The position numbers and the translations under genes are program-made. This document shows, one piece after another, positions 31,398-41,048 of a stretch of DNA of 41,588 nucleotides (its first letter is position 1; every line of letters starts with the position of its first letter). A model generated the notes under the pieces. It was not told the DNA's origin, searched no databases, and was given only the letters and a program-made list of their open reading frames with translations. Where the stretch lies: contig JAPYRS010000007.1 in the NCBI GenBank assembly GCA_029936875.1, forward strand, positions 1-41,588, written 5' to 3'. This stretch comes from Alphaproteobacteria bacterium (GTDB taxonomy: Bacteria; Pseudomonadota; Alphaproteobacteria; SHVP01).

Positions 31398-32542
31398 CAG
31401 AGGGCGTGAAAAAAATCGATATCGCGCGGCCTTCGCTCGGCAACGACGAATGGCAGGCGCTACGGGAGCCGATCGAATCCGGTTGGTTGACGCAAGGACC
31501 AAAGGTGCAGGCTTTTGAGACCGCCTTTGCGGAGCGGCACACGGTCTCTCATGCGCTCGCAACAACGAGCTGCACGACTGCGTTGCACCTGGCCTTGGCC
31601 GCACTCGATATCGGCCCCGGTGATGAAGTGATTGTGCCGTCGTTTACCTGGGTCGCAACCGCAAATGTCGTTATTTACTGCGGCGCAACACCGGTTTTGG
31701 TCGATATCGACGCGGCCACGATGAACATCGATATCGCCGCTGTGGCTGCTGCAATCACGCCAAACACCCGCGCGATTATTCCGGTTCATCTGTTTGGCCT
31801 TTGCGCCGACATCAACGCCCTGCGGGAAGTCTTGCCCGACCACGTCAAGATTATCGAAGACGCGGCCTGTGCCGCCGGCGCCAACTATCACGGCACGCCG
31901 GCTGGTGGCCTCGGCGACGCGGCAGCGTTCAGTTTTCATCCGCGGAAATCGATCACCACCGGTGAAGGCGGCATGCTGACCACCAACGACGACGCGATCG
32001 CCGAAATTGCCACCAAGATGCGCAACCACGGTGCCGCTGTCCCCGAGGAAATTCGTGTCGCGGGACCGAAACCGTATCTGCTGCCGGATTTCGAAGTCCT
32101 TGGCTTCAACTACCGGATGACCGACCTTCAGGGCGCGGTCGGACTGGTCCAATTGGGGAAACTCGATACTTTTATTGACGAACGGGCAAAGTGGGCGGCC
32201 TGGTACCGCGAGCGGCTCGCCGGTCTCGAATGGCTGCAACTGCCGGACGAACCCATTGGGGGCCGCCACGCCTGGCAGGCGTTTGTCACCCAAGTTGATC
32301 CGAAAACAGCGCCCTCCCCGCGCAATGTAATTATGGAGACGCTGGAGGCGGCGGGGATCGCGACCCGCCCCGGCACGCATGCGGTGCACATGTTGGGCTA
32401 TTACCAACAGCGATTTAGCTACATCGATGACAGCTTTCCGGCTTCCCGTGCGGCGGCAGAAAATTCGCTGGCACTTCCACTTCACAATCTAATGTCCAAA
32501 TCTGATTTTATCCGAATTGCCGACGCGCTGGAAAATGTCTGA
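31394..32542 (+). CDS. DegT/DnrJ/EryC1/StrS aminotransferase (second copy)
   Basis: VKKIDIARPSLGNDEWQALREPIESGWLTQGPKVQAFE...AAFSFHPRKSITTGEGGML; GTG start overlaps the SDR stop. Confidence 0.93.
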   Translation: MTEGVKKIDIARPSLGNDEWQALREPIESGWLTQGPKVQAFETAFAERHTVSHALATTSCTTALHLALAALDIGPGDEVIVPSFTWVATANVVIYCGATPVLVDIDAATMNIDIAAVAAAITPNTRAIIPVHLFGLCADINALREVLPDHVKIIEDAACAAGANYHGTPAGGLGDAAAFSFHPRKSITTGEGGMLTTNDDAIAEIATKMRNHGAAVPEEIRVAGPKPYLLPDFEVLGFNYRMTDLQGAVGLVQLGKLDTFIDERAKWAAWYRERLAGLEWLQLPDEPIGGRHAWQAFVTQVDPKTAPSPRNVIMETLEAAGIATRPGTHAVHMLGYYQQRFSYIDDSFPASRAAAENSLALPLHNLMSKSDFIRIADALENV

Positions 32543-33554
32543 GATGGCGCGCCCACAACCCGCCTGGCTTTATCAACTGCTCGGCGTCGCGGCTGCGGCA
32601 GACGGCAATAAATTTTCATCGGGCGGAACCGAGTTCGAAATTCGAGACGGCATTCCCCGGCAAGTCGTCCAACATACGGAAACGCAGCAACAAACTTCCG
32701 ACAGCTTCGGCTTCAAATGGGCGCAGACGGAAATATATGACCAACCGGAATTCCTCGCGCCGATCCGGGATTGGCTGGTCGAACGTTACGGCGATATCGC
32801 GTCTTACCTCGCGCCCGATTTGGGACATGTCCCTGTCATCCTTGATGCCGGATGCGGCGGCGGCATGTCGGCGATTGAGATGTTTGGCGAACACTTGGCC
32901 AGGTGCCATTACGTAGGTGCTGACGTATCAACTGCCGTCGACGTCGCGCAACAGCGACTTGCCGAGAAAAAGATCGACGGCGGATTTATTCAGTGCGATT
33001 TGGGCGCGCTGCCGATTCAAAATGATTCGATCGATGTAATATTCTCCGAAGGCGTCCTTCATCACACCGATACACCGCGCGAAACTTTCTTGCGCCTCGC
33101 CAAAATATTGCGGCCCGGGGGACACTTTCTTTTTTACATCTACCGGAAGAAAGGCCCACTGCGCGAATTCACCGATGATTATCTGCGCGACAAACTTCAG
33201 GTGATGACACCGCAAGAGGGATGGGATTCGTTGATGCCGCTGACGCTGCTCGGTAAAGCCTTGGGCGAATTAAATATCGAAATTGATGTCCCGGAAGATA
33301 TCGACCTGCTCGAAATACCGAAGGGCAAAATTAATCTTCAGCGTTTGTTCTATTGGCACGTCGCCAAAGCCTTTTACCGCGACGACTGGTCGATCGATCA
33401 GATGAACAAGATAAATTTCGATTGGTACGCGCCCGCCAACGCATCCCGCCATACCGAAAGCGAATTGCGCGAATGGTGCGATGAAGCCGGCCTCACGATC
33501 AAACGCGAGGTTATTGAAGACGCCGGCATTACGATGATCGCGCAAAGGTCCTAA
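32535..33554 (+). CDS. Class I SAM-dependent methyltransferase
   Basis: VPVILDAGCGGGMSAIEMFGE...CDLGALPIQNDSIDVIFSEGVLHHTDTPRETFLRLAKILRPGGHFLFYIYRKKG; overlaps the previous gene by 8 bp. Confidence 0.9.
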   Translation: MSEMARPQPAWLYQLLGVAAAADGNKFSSGGTEFEIRDGIPRQVVQHTETQQQTSDSFGFKWAQTEIYDQPEFLAPIRDWLVERYGDIASYLAPDLGHVPVILDAGCGGGMSAIEMFGEHLARCHYVGADVSTAVDVAQQRLAEKKIDGGFIQCDLGALPIQNDSIDVIFSEGVLHHTDTPRETFLRLAKILRPGGHFLFYIYRKKGPLREFTDDYLRDKLQVMTPQEGWDSLMPLTLLGKALGELNIEIDVPEDIDLLEIPKGKINLQRLFYWHVAKAFYRDDWSIDQMNKINFDWYAPANASRHTESELREWCDEAGLTIKREVIEDAGITMIAQRS

Positions 33555-33563
33555 CTCTCACCC

Positions 33564-35462
33564 GTGTGCGGCCTTACTGGCATATTTAATCGCGACGGCG
33601 CGCCCGCTTCCGAAAATGTGGTGCGTGCAATGGCCGATCGGCTGCAACATCGCGGCCCGGACGGAGAAGGAACGTTTTCTGAAGGCGGCATGGCACTCGG
33701 TCACCGGCGGCTCGCCATTCTCGACCTGACGACCGCGGCCCACCAACCGATGGTCAGCGCCGACGAACGTTATGTCCTTGCTTACAACGGCGAGGTCTAT
33801 AATTTTCCGGATCTTCGGCGCGAATTGGAAGGTTTGGGGCGGACGTTTATTTCGCGTTCCGACACCGAGGTTGTGCTTCAGGCCTGCATCGAATGGAGTG
33901 ACGCGGCAATCCCGCGCTTCAACGGCATGTTCGCGTTTGCGCTCTGGGACCGGAAGGAACGCACGCTTTTGCTGGCGCGCGACCGCTACGGCATGAAGCC
34001 GCTTTACCTAACAGAGTGGGGCGAGAGCCTGATGTTCGCGTCGGAGGTCAAAGCCTTCTACGCCCACGCCGACTTTCGGGCAGCGATCGACACCGACGGC
34101 GTTCGTGAATATTTCACGTTTCAGAATTTTTTCACCGACCGCACACTTTTCGAGAATGTTCGGATGCTGCCGGCCGGAACGACCCTGAAAGTTTCCGCCG
34201 GGAAGCCCGTACCTGAACCGGTAAAGTATTGGGACTTCACGTTCGGCGACAACGGATCGACCGAATCTGAAGCCGTCCATACCGAACGTGTCCGCGCTGC
34301 CTTCGAAGCAGGTGTTGAGCGGCAGTTGGTCAGCGACGTGCCGATTAGCGCGTATCTATCGGGCGGCGTTGATTCCGGTTCGGTCACCGCGATTACGGCG
34401 CAGCACACGCCCAACCTGAAGACATTCACCGTTGGTTTTGATCTCAGCTCGGCAAGCGGCCTGGAGCTCGCTTTCGATGAGCGCGAAAAGGCGGAACAGC
34501 TTTCGGCCCTCTACAAAACCGAACATTACGAAATGGTGCTGAAGGCCGGCGACATGGAACGGTGCATGGAACGCCTGGTCTGGCACCTGGAAGAGCCGCG
34601 CATTGGCCAATCGTATCCAAATTTTTACGCCGCCCAGCTCGCCGGGAAGTTCGGCAAAGTGGTGTTATCGGGGACCGGTGGTGATGAAATATTTGCGGGT
34701 TATCCGTGGCGTTATTACCGCGCTGCGGTGAACAGCCACTTCGATGATTATGTCGACAAATATTATTCGTTTTGGCAGCGGCTGATCCCCGACGATTCAA
34801 TTGAAGAGGTCTTCCGGCCGCTCGGCGGAAATTCCAGCATCGACACGAAAGAAATATTTCGTGACGTGTTTAAAGGCCACGCCTCTGATTTGTCCCGGCC
34901 AGAAGATTACATCAATCACTCGCTTTATTTTGAGGCGAAGACGTTCCTTAACGGCCTGCTGATCGTCGAGGACAAACTTTCGATGGCGCATGGATTGGAA
35001 ACGCGCGTGCCGTTCCTCGATAACCATCTTGTCGACGCCGCGATGAATGTGCCGGTCGGGATGAAACTCGGCAATCTCGGCGAGGTCATTCGCCTCAACG
35101 AAAACGATCCCGGGCAAAAGGTCAGCGCTTATTACAACAAAACCCGCGACGGAAAACTCATCTTGCGCAACGTCATGAAGCGTTACGTGCCAGAAGAAGT
35201 GAGTACCCGCGAGAAGCAGGGTTTTTCCGCACCCGACGCGAGCTGGTTTAAAGGCGAGAGCATCGACTTTGTCCGCGACCGCCTTTTTGCAACGAACGCA
35301 AGGATTTATGATTACCTCGACCGAAGTGCGATTCGCCGCCTCGTCGATGATCATTTGGACGGCAGCAACAACCGGCGCCTTTTAATTTGGTCTTTGCTTT
35401 GTTTCGAACAATGGCTTGAAACATTTCTCGACGGCGACGCGCGAGCTCCCGGTGCGGCCTAA
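33564..35462 (+). CDS. asnB: Asparagine synthase-family (glutamine-hydrolysing) amidotransferase
   Basis: GTG start then Cys2: MCGLTGIFNRDGAPASENVVRAMADRLQHRGPDGEG; YLSGGVDSGSVTAITAQH PP-loop; VVLSGTGGDEIFAGY. Confidence 0.93.
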   Translation: MCGLTGIFNRDGAPASENVVRAMADRLQHRGPDGEGTFSEGGMALGHRRLAILDLTTAAHQPMVSADERYVLAYNGEVYNFPDLRRELEGLGRTFISRSDTEVVLQACIEWSDAAIPRFNGMFAFALWDRKERTLLLARDRYGMKPLYLTEWGESLMFASEVKAFYAHADFRAAIDTDGVREYFTFQNFFTDRTLFENVRMLPAGTTLKVSAGKPVPEPVKYWDFTFGDNGSTESEAVHTERVRAAFEAGVERQLVSDVPISAYLSGGVDSGSVTAITAQHTPNLKTFTVGFDLSSASGLELAFDEREKAEQLSALYKTEHYEMVLKAGDMERCMERLVWHLEEPRIGQSYPNFYAAQLAGKFGKVVLSGTGGDEIFAGYPWRYYRAAVNSHFDDYVDKYYSFWQRLIPDDSIEEVFRPLGGNSSIDTKEIFRDVFKGHASDLSRPEDYINHSLYFEAKTFLNGLLIVEDKLSMAHGLETRVPFLDNHLVDAAMNVPVGMKLGNLGEVIRLNENDPGQKVSAYYNKTRDGKLILRNVMKRYVPEEVSTREKQGFSAPDASWFKGESIDFVRDRLFATNARIYDYLDRSAIRRLVDDHLDGSNNRRLLIWSLLCFEQWLETFLDGDARAPGAA

Positions 35463-35495
35463 AATTCTCCTGTCGTCGCGGCCGCAATTGCACGG

Positions 35496-36743
35496 GTGAC
35501 ACCCGATCTCAGCATCCCCTTGAACGACTCCCTTTCCGCCCATCGCCGCGTCATGTTTGTCGTGCCGACGGCATACGACGCCTTGGTTGAAAAAGGCGTG
35601 GACGGCATGATCTTGGATCGGGATGAGGGCGGGTATTTTTCACGTGTCGTGACGATCCACCCGTTCACCGCCCAAAACCGCGAAATCAATCTCAATTCGG
35701 TGCACCGGATTATCGAGTTTGGCCGGCCAAATTCAGTGGCGCGCGGCATGCCAAGATTTGCTCAACTTCCCGGCCTCGCGATTCACTTACTCTCGTTGGT
35801 TTGGCGCATCGCCCGCATTGCACGACAGGAAAAAGTTGAGATTATCCGCGCGAACGACCCCTATTTCGCCGGGCTGATCGGTTGGGCTGCCAGCGTCTTT
35901 GTCCCTGGCGCGAGACTTTGCGTTTCGATCCACGCCGATTACGACAAACGTTTTGAACTCGACGGGGCAGCCGGGGCGCCGGTAATTTTCGGGTCGCGGC
36001 GTCTGGCAAAGATTCTGGAGCAGTTTGTGCTACGCCGCGCTGAGCTTGTATTGCCGATCCGCGATCAACTCGGCGATATGGCGCGGGACGCTGGCGTCCC
36101 CACCACCCGGATCAAAGTCATTCCACATGGGATCGACTTTGAGCCATTTTTGGCTGATGCAGCCGCCGATTTTCGATCCCGTTATGACATCGAAGCGGAT
36201 GCAAAAATTCTTGGCTTTGCCGGTCGGCTCACCCGGGAAAATTATCTCGACGACATTATTGATTTGGCCAAGTCACTCGCCGCAAAACGCGACGACTTTG
36301 TTGTCGTTCTTGCCGGTGATGGTCCAGAACGGGAGCGGTTTGAGCGGTGCGTGAATGAATCTGCAGCTCTAAATGGTCGCGTTCAATTTACTGGCTTTAT
36401 TGCCCAGGCAGATGCCTTTGCACTTCGCCGGGAAAGCGCGCTCGGCCTCTGTTTGATGGCAGGCTACAGCCTGATTGAAGCCTGTGCTGGCGGCCGGCCG
36501 GTAGTCGCTTACGATGTCGAATGGCATGGCGAATTGGTCATCAACGGTGAGACAGGCGCGCTGATTGCGGAAGGTAACGTTCCGGCACTTGTCAAAGCAG
36601 TTACTGACATTCTCGACGATCCAACAAAAGCCGATGCCATGGGAAAGGCGGCAAGGACGCTCGCCTTTTCTCGCCACAGTCTTGAGGCTGCGCGCCTCGC
36701 CAAAATAGAAGCCTATGAATTGTTAGCGACCGATCCGCACTAA
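35496..36743 (+). CDS. Glycosyltransferase family 4
   Basis: IKVIPHGIDFEPFLADAAADFRSRYDIEADAKILGFAGRLTRENYLDDIIDLAKSL...SLIEACAGGRPVVAYDVEWHGELVINGETGALI: GT-B/GT4. Confidence 0.9.
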   Translation: MTPDLSIPLNDSLSAHRRVMFVVPTAYDALVEKGVDGMILDRDEGGYFSRVVTIHPFTAQNREINLNSVHRIIEFGRPNSVARGMPRFAQLPGLAIHLLSLVWRIARIARQEKVEIIRANDPYFAGLIGWAASVFVPGARLCVSIHADYDKRFELDGAAGAPVIFGSRRLAKILEQFVLRRAELVLPIRDQLGDMARDAGVPTTRIKVIPHGIDFEPFLADAAADFRSRYDIEADAKILGFAGRLTRENYLDDIIDLAKSLAAKRDDFVVVLAGDGPERERFERCVNESAALNGRVQFTGFIAQADAFALRRESALGLCLMAGYSLIEACAGGRPVVAYDVEWHGELVINGETGALIAEGNVPALVKAVTDILDDPTKADAMGKAARTLAFSRHSLEAARLAKIEAYELLATDPH

Positions 36744-36794
36744 GCCCGTTGCCGCGAACCAATACTTCGTGATCCTAAATACTGAAAATCTGAT

Positions 36795-38288
36795 TTGTTA
36801 AAAACCTACGGCAAACTCGCCGGTCATCAGGTCATCGCGATTCTGCTGTCGGTTATTTTTCTGGTGTTGCTACCGATTGCGATGCCGGCGGAAACTTATG
36901 GGCAATTCAGCCTTGTCCTTTCGGTCGCGCAAATTGTCACCATCGTCACGCTGTCCTGGCCAAACGACGGGATGATGCGATACGCCCGGGAAGATATTCA
37001 AAGCAGCGGGACCTTTGGCGGCACGATAGGCGCACGCCTTGGCCTGCACGCGGTGTTGCTTCTTATTGTCGTCCCGCTCGCCTGGTTTTTTTCGTCAGAC
37101 CTTGAACAGGTATTGGGCGTTCCGACCGGCGGGCTTCCATTCCTGTTGGTCGCATTCGTCGTTCTCTCGTTTAACGAGATGGGCCAGTACGCGGGACAGG
37201 CGGTCGAGAAGTTCGCCGGGTACGGCCTCTCGCCGGTGATGCTGCGGCTCGCGCAAGTGGTGGCACTCGGCGGTTTCGCGCTTGGTTGGTTTCAAGACTG
37301 GCCGGCGCTGATGGTCGGCACGTTGATCGGTTATGCACTTGGCGGCGCTGCTGCCTGGTGGCAGATCCCCCGTGCGGCCATCGGCAAAATCAAACTCAAC
37401 TTCAGTCGCCTCAAAGATATTCTCAAATACAGTTGGGCGGTGCCGTTCGGGGCGGCAGGCGGCGTCGTCGTCAACTGGATGGACCTCTGGTTTCTTCATC
37501 ACATGGTCGACGATGCGTCGGTTGGTGTTTATGCATGGGCCTATAATTTTTCGTTGCTGGCATCGGCATTTCTCATTCCGCTATCGGCGATGATCGCGCC
37601 GCGCATGATCGATATGAAACTGCGCGCCGATGCGAAAGGCACCGCGCGATACAGCCGCGCCGCCGGTGCCGCCTATTTCTTACTGATCGCGATCCTGCCG
37701 ATGCTGTTTGTGCCGGTTCTGGCGATTGAGGCGCTGGTTGGTTTTGGCGGATATTCACTGGCGCTAATGCCGCTCCTCATTTTAATGGCGGCAACAAGTT
37801 TCCAATTCGCGAGTTATCTGATCCGCCCGGTCTTGGTCGCCGATCCAAAACTGATCCCGATGACGGTGATCGCAAGCCTTGGTGTCGCGATCATCAATGG
37901 AATTGGAAATTATCTTCTGATCCCGATCTTTGGCGTAAGCGGCCCGGCACTGGCGACTGCCATCGCCTTTGCCTTCGGCATGGGCGCGCAGGCCTGGATC
38001 GTTGCCCGGTACACCGATTCCGATTTTCCGGCGATCTCCGTCCTCGTGATAGGTGGCGCCGCGGCGATCGCGGCGGTGGCAATTCCGGTATTTTGGGGCG
38101 TAAGGATCGGCATCCCGCTCTGTGCCGCGCTCAGCGTCGTCATGATCTTGGTCGCACGCAAGCTCGGGCTGTTTCGCGGCGGTTCAGCCTTTCAGATCTT
38201 GCTTGAGGAACTTCCAACGCGCCTACGGGGCCCGGCCGTTGCCGCCGTCCTTTGGTTAGATAACAAACCCCACACCGCAAAGGGTTGA
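36795..38288 (+). CDS. Oligosaccharide flippase/Wzx-like polysaccharide biosynthesis protein
   Basis: Polytopic 497 aa protein; MPAETYGQFSLVLSVAQIVTIVTLSWPNDGMMRYAREDI, MATE/MOP-like hydrophobicity, in a glycan cluster. Confidence 0.85.
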   Translation: MLKTYGKLAGHQVIAILLSVIFLVLLPIAMPAETYGQFSLVLSVAQIVTIVTLSWPNDGMMRYAREDIQSSGTFGGTIGARLGLHAVLLLIVVPLAWFFSSDLEQVLGVPTGGLPFLLVAFVVLSFNEMGQYAGQAVEKFAGYGLSPVMLRLAQVVALGGFALGWFQDWPALMVGTLIGYALGGAAAWWQIPRAAIGKIKLNFSRLKDILKYSWAVPFGAAGGVVVNWMDLWFLHHMVDDASVGVYAWAYNFSLLASAFLIPLSAMIAPRMIDMKLRADAKGTARYSRAAGAAYFLLIAILPMLFVPVLAIEALVGFGGYSLALMPLLILMAATSFQFASYLIRPVLVADPKLIPMTVIASLGVAIINGIGNYLLIPIFGVSGPALATAIAFAFGMGAQAWIVARYTDSDFPAISVLVIGGAAAIAAVAIPVFWGVRIGIPLCAALSVVMILVARKLGLFRGGSAFQILLEELPTRLRGPAVAAVLWLDNKPHTAKG

Positions 38289-38319
38289 GAATTGCGTCTG
38301 CAATTGTCAATTTAGGAAT

Positions 38320-39504
38320 ATGACCAGACCATCCGATACCATCGACGAATCGCGCCCGGTTCAGGGCAGTACGCTTTCCGGCAAGGCGCGCCGTGTTGCC
38401 GCCCTGTTGAGCAGCCGGCCAAAGGGTTGGAAGTCGCTGCTTTACAACACGGCGATGGCGAAGGCGCGAAGGCCCGGCCCGTTGATGCTGCCCGTCCATA
38501 TTTCGATTGAGCCGACCAATGTCTGCAACCTTCGTTGCCCGGTGTGCGAAACCGGAAATGGTTCGATGGAGCGCGGTAAGGGCCTGCTCGACAAGGCCAA
38601 GTTCGAAAAGCTGATCGATCAGGTCGCGCCCCATACCAGCGTGCTGATGTATTATTTCATGGGCGAGCCGTTTCTGAACAAACATGCCTATGAAAATATC
38701 CGCTACGCACGGGAGGCCGGGCTTTACGTCGAGACCTGCACCAACGGCGATTTTGTTGACGCTAAAAACATCATCTATTCGGATCTCAACGAGATCAGTT
38801 TTCAGATCGGCGGCATGACGCAGGAAACCCACGAGATTTACCGGGTCCGCAGCAATCTCGAAAAAGTTCTGCGCAACCTGACCGCCCTGATCGAAGAAAG
38901 AAAAAAACATCCGGATTCGGCGCTGCAAATCAACGTCGGGTTTATCGTCATGAGTCACAACGAACACGAGGTGCCGGAATTCCTGCACTGGGCGTCGGAG
39001 CTTGGCATTGATCAGGCCAATGTGATTGACCCGTGCGTGCGCAACGTTCTTGAAGGGCATGCGATGCTGCCCAAGGACAAGCGTTATTGGTTCTACGATG
39101 AAGAGGCGTTTGAGCGCGGCGTGTTGCGGCCAAAACACGTGCCCGACAATGAATGCACATGGATTTGGAATTCGATCATGATCAATTGGGACGGAAGCGT
39201 TGTTCCATGCTGCCGCGATCCGAATGGCCATCACGTTTTGGGCAACGTGTTCGAGACGCCGCTCAAAAAGATCTGGAACGGAAAACCCGCGCGCGATTTC
39301 CGGAAGCGCATCGTCACCAACCAGGGCGGCGTCGATATTTGTGCGCTGTGTTCGGGTTACGGCGTGCCCCGGCTCGAACCCAAAAGACCGATCAAGTTTC
39401 AGGTTTCGCGGCTCAGTCTGGATGAAGCGCCTATTGATTTCGTTTTTGACGAAGTTGAAGAGAGTGCCCAATTCGAGACGGCACCGACTAGCACCGCGCC
39501 TTGA
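38320..39504 (+). CDS. Radical SAM / SPASM-domain protein
   Basis: ISIEPTNVCNLRCPVCETGNGSMERG (CxxxCxxC), YYFMGEPFLN, C-terminal SIMINWDGSVVPCCRDPNGHHVLGNVFETPLKKIWNGKPARDFRKRI...CALCSGYG (SPASM-like cysteines). Confidence 0.92.
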   Translation: MTRPSDTIDESRPVQGSTLSGKARRVAALLSSRPKGWKSLLYNTAMAKARRPGPLMLPVHISIEPTNVCNLRCPVCETGNGSMERGKGLLDKAKFEKLIDQVAPHTSVLMYYFMGEPFLNKHAYENIRYAREAGLYVETCTNGDFVDAKNIIYSDLNEISFQIGGMTQETHEIYRVRSNLEKVLRNLTALIEERKKHPDSALQINVGFIVMSHNEHEVPEFLHWASELGIDQANVIDPCVRNVLEGHAMLPKDKRYWFYDEEAFERGVLRPKHVPDNECTWIWNSIMINWDGSVVPCCRDPNGHHVLGNVFETPLKKIWNGKPARDFRKRIVTNQGGVDICALCSGYGVPRLEPKRPIKFQVSRLSLDEAPIDFVFDEVEESAQFETAPTSTAP

Positions 39505-39542
39505 CTTTTCTATCGCCCATTTGAAATCCATTTGAATATTAA

Positions 39543-41048
39543 GTGACGGACTGGTTCTTTATCGCCAGTGCCGCAATTGCGGTTCTGGTTGCCGTCTGCG
39601 TTCGTGCCGCCTTTATCCGCCGCCGCGGCACCGAACGTGTCGATGAATTTTATTGGCGGCTGGTTGCGCGTGCCGCCCGTAAGAAGAGACGCCCGCCGTT
39701 TGTACTGCCGGGAAAATATATTCTCGAAACCGACGAACAGTATTATCCGCCGCTGTTCGGGATATTGCTCAGTCTTGTCAGCGATCAATGGCTGAAGCGA
39801 CGCGGTCCCTGGTTTAGTCATCTGCCGGACGCGGCCTTAATCGTCGGCGCGATTTTTGCGCTCGGATTTCTCGGCGTCGGTGCAGCGGGGACGGCGGCAG
39901 CGATCATTGTGCTCGCGCTCGCGCCTGCCTGGACCGTTTACAACGCGCAACTCAACCCAAGAAGCTGGGGAAATCTGTTTTTTGCTGCCTCGATGATGTT
40001 GCAGGTTGCGGGGCACTCCGGCGCCGGCAACTCGGAAACAATGTGGGGTGCAGCCATCGTGCTCACCGCGCTTGTCGTCCTCACCCACAAAATGACGACC
40101 CAAGTGATGCTGGCGCTGTGGCCGTTTTGGGTCTGGGCACTGGGATCGTGGGAGGCGCTACTAATTCCGCCCGCGGGAATCCTGATTGCAGGGCTGATGA
40201 CCGGGCTAAAATTTGCCGTCATGCAATGGCGCGCCCATTGGGACGTCGTTTCGTTCTGGGGGGAACACTGGCCCAATCTCGGCCGGCACGCATTTCGGCA
40301 CAGCCCGGTCTACGGCGATCCCGGCATTGAACGTGAACAGGCTTACCACCGGCCCGGCTTCACCGGCATCCGGTTTCATACCGGCAATATTCTCGGTTAT
40401 GCGCCGTTTAATATCCCGCTTGCTGCGCTGCTTCTGGTCTCAGACGCCGCTCCAAACTGGCTCCTGGTCTGGTTTTTTGGAATTTACGCGTGGGCGTTTG
40501 CAACCGCATTCCTACCCTCATTGAAGCGCTATGGCGGCGGCCACCTTTACGCCGCCAACGCCGTGATCCCCGGCGTAATCGGCTGGGGGATTGTCATCAA
40601 CGCCGCTGCATCAGGGGCGGAACTCGGATTTTTAGTTGGCCTGGCGCTGACCGCATTTGCCCTCTGGATCGCATGGCGGCGAAGTTCAGGCCGCCAAACA
40701 ACATCGGACGCTGGCATCTCCGCACTGACAGAATATTTGCGCGGCATGACGAAGACGCGGGTCGCGGTGTTTCCGTTGACGGCTGCCGAAACAATCGCCT
40801 TTGAAACCGACCACAGCGTTCTGTGGGGCGCGCATTCATACGGCTTCAAAAATATGCCGGCGATCTTTCCGATCATTTCGGAACCGCTAGCCAAAACATT
40901 AGCGCTGCATCAAATCGACTGGATTGCATGGAACGCGGGGTACTGGCCCGGCGGGTTTGAAGCCCTGACCAAAGAATCGGTCCTCAATGAATCGCCTCAG
41001 GAATTTGGTGACTGGCGTCTTGGCCGCCTTCGTCCTGACAAAAATTAA
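39543..41048 (+). CDS. Polytopic membrane protein, possibly a GT-C-like glycosyltransferase (uncertain)
   Basis: 501 aa, many TM segments, extracytoplasmic-loop-like DEQYYPPLFGILLSLV near the N-terminus; GTG start. Confidence 0.6.
   Translation: MTDWFFIASAAIAVLVAVCVRAAFIRRRGTERVDEFYWRLVARAARKKRRPPFVLPGKYILETDEQYYPPLFGILLSLVSDQWLKRRGPWFSHLPDAALIVGAIFALGFLGVGAAGTAAAIIVLALAPAWTVYNAQLNPRSWGNLFFAASMMLQVAGHSGAGNSETMWGAAIVLTALVVLTHKMTTQVMLALWPFWVWALGSWEALLIPPAGILIAGLMTGLKFAVMQWRAHWDVVSFWGEHWPNLGRHAFRHSPVYGDPGIEREQAYHRPGFTGIRFHTGNILGYAPFNIPLAALLLVSDAAPNWLLVWFFGIYAWAFATAFLPSLKRYGGGHLYAANAVIPGVIGWGIVINAAASGAELGFLVGLALTAFALWIAWRRSSGRQTTSDAGISALTEYLRGMTKTRVAVFPLTAAETIAFETDHSVLWGAHSYGFKNMPAIFPIISEPLAKTLALHQIDWIAWNAGYWPGGFEALTKESVLNESPQEFGDWRLGRLRPDKN

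Noticed and set aside
31460-32485. 341-aa minus-strand ORF
   Set aside because: Antisense to the second StrS aminotransferase; no recognisable motifs.
38140-39531. 463-aa minus-strand ORF
   Set aside because: Antisense to the radical SAM gene, composition typical of a shadow frame.
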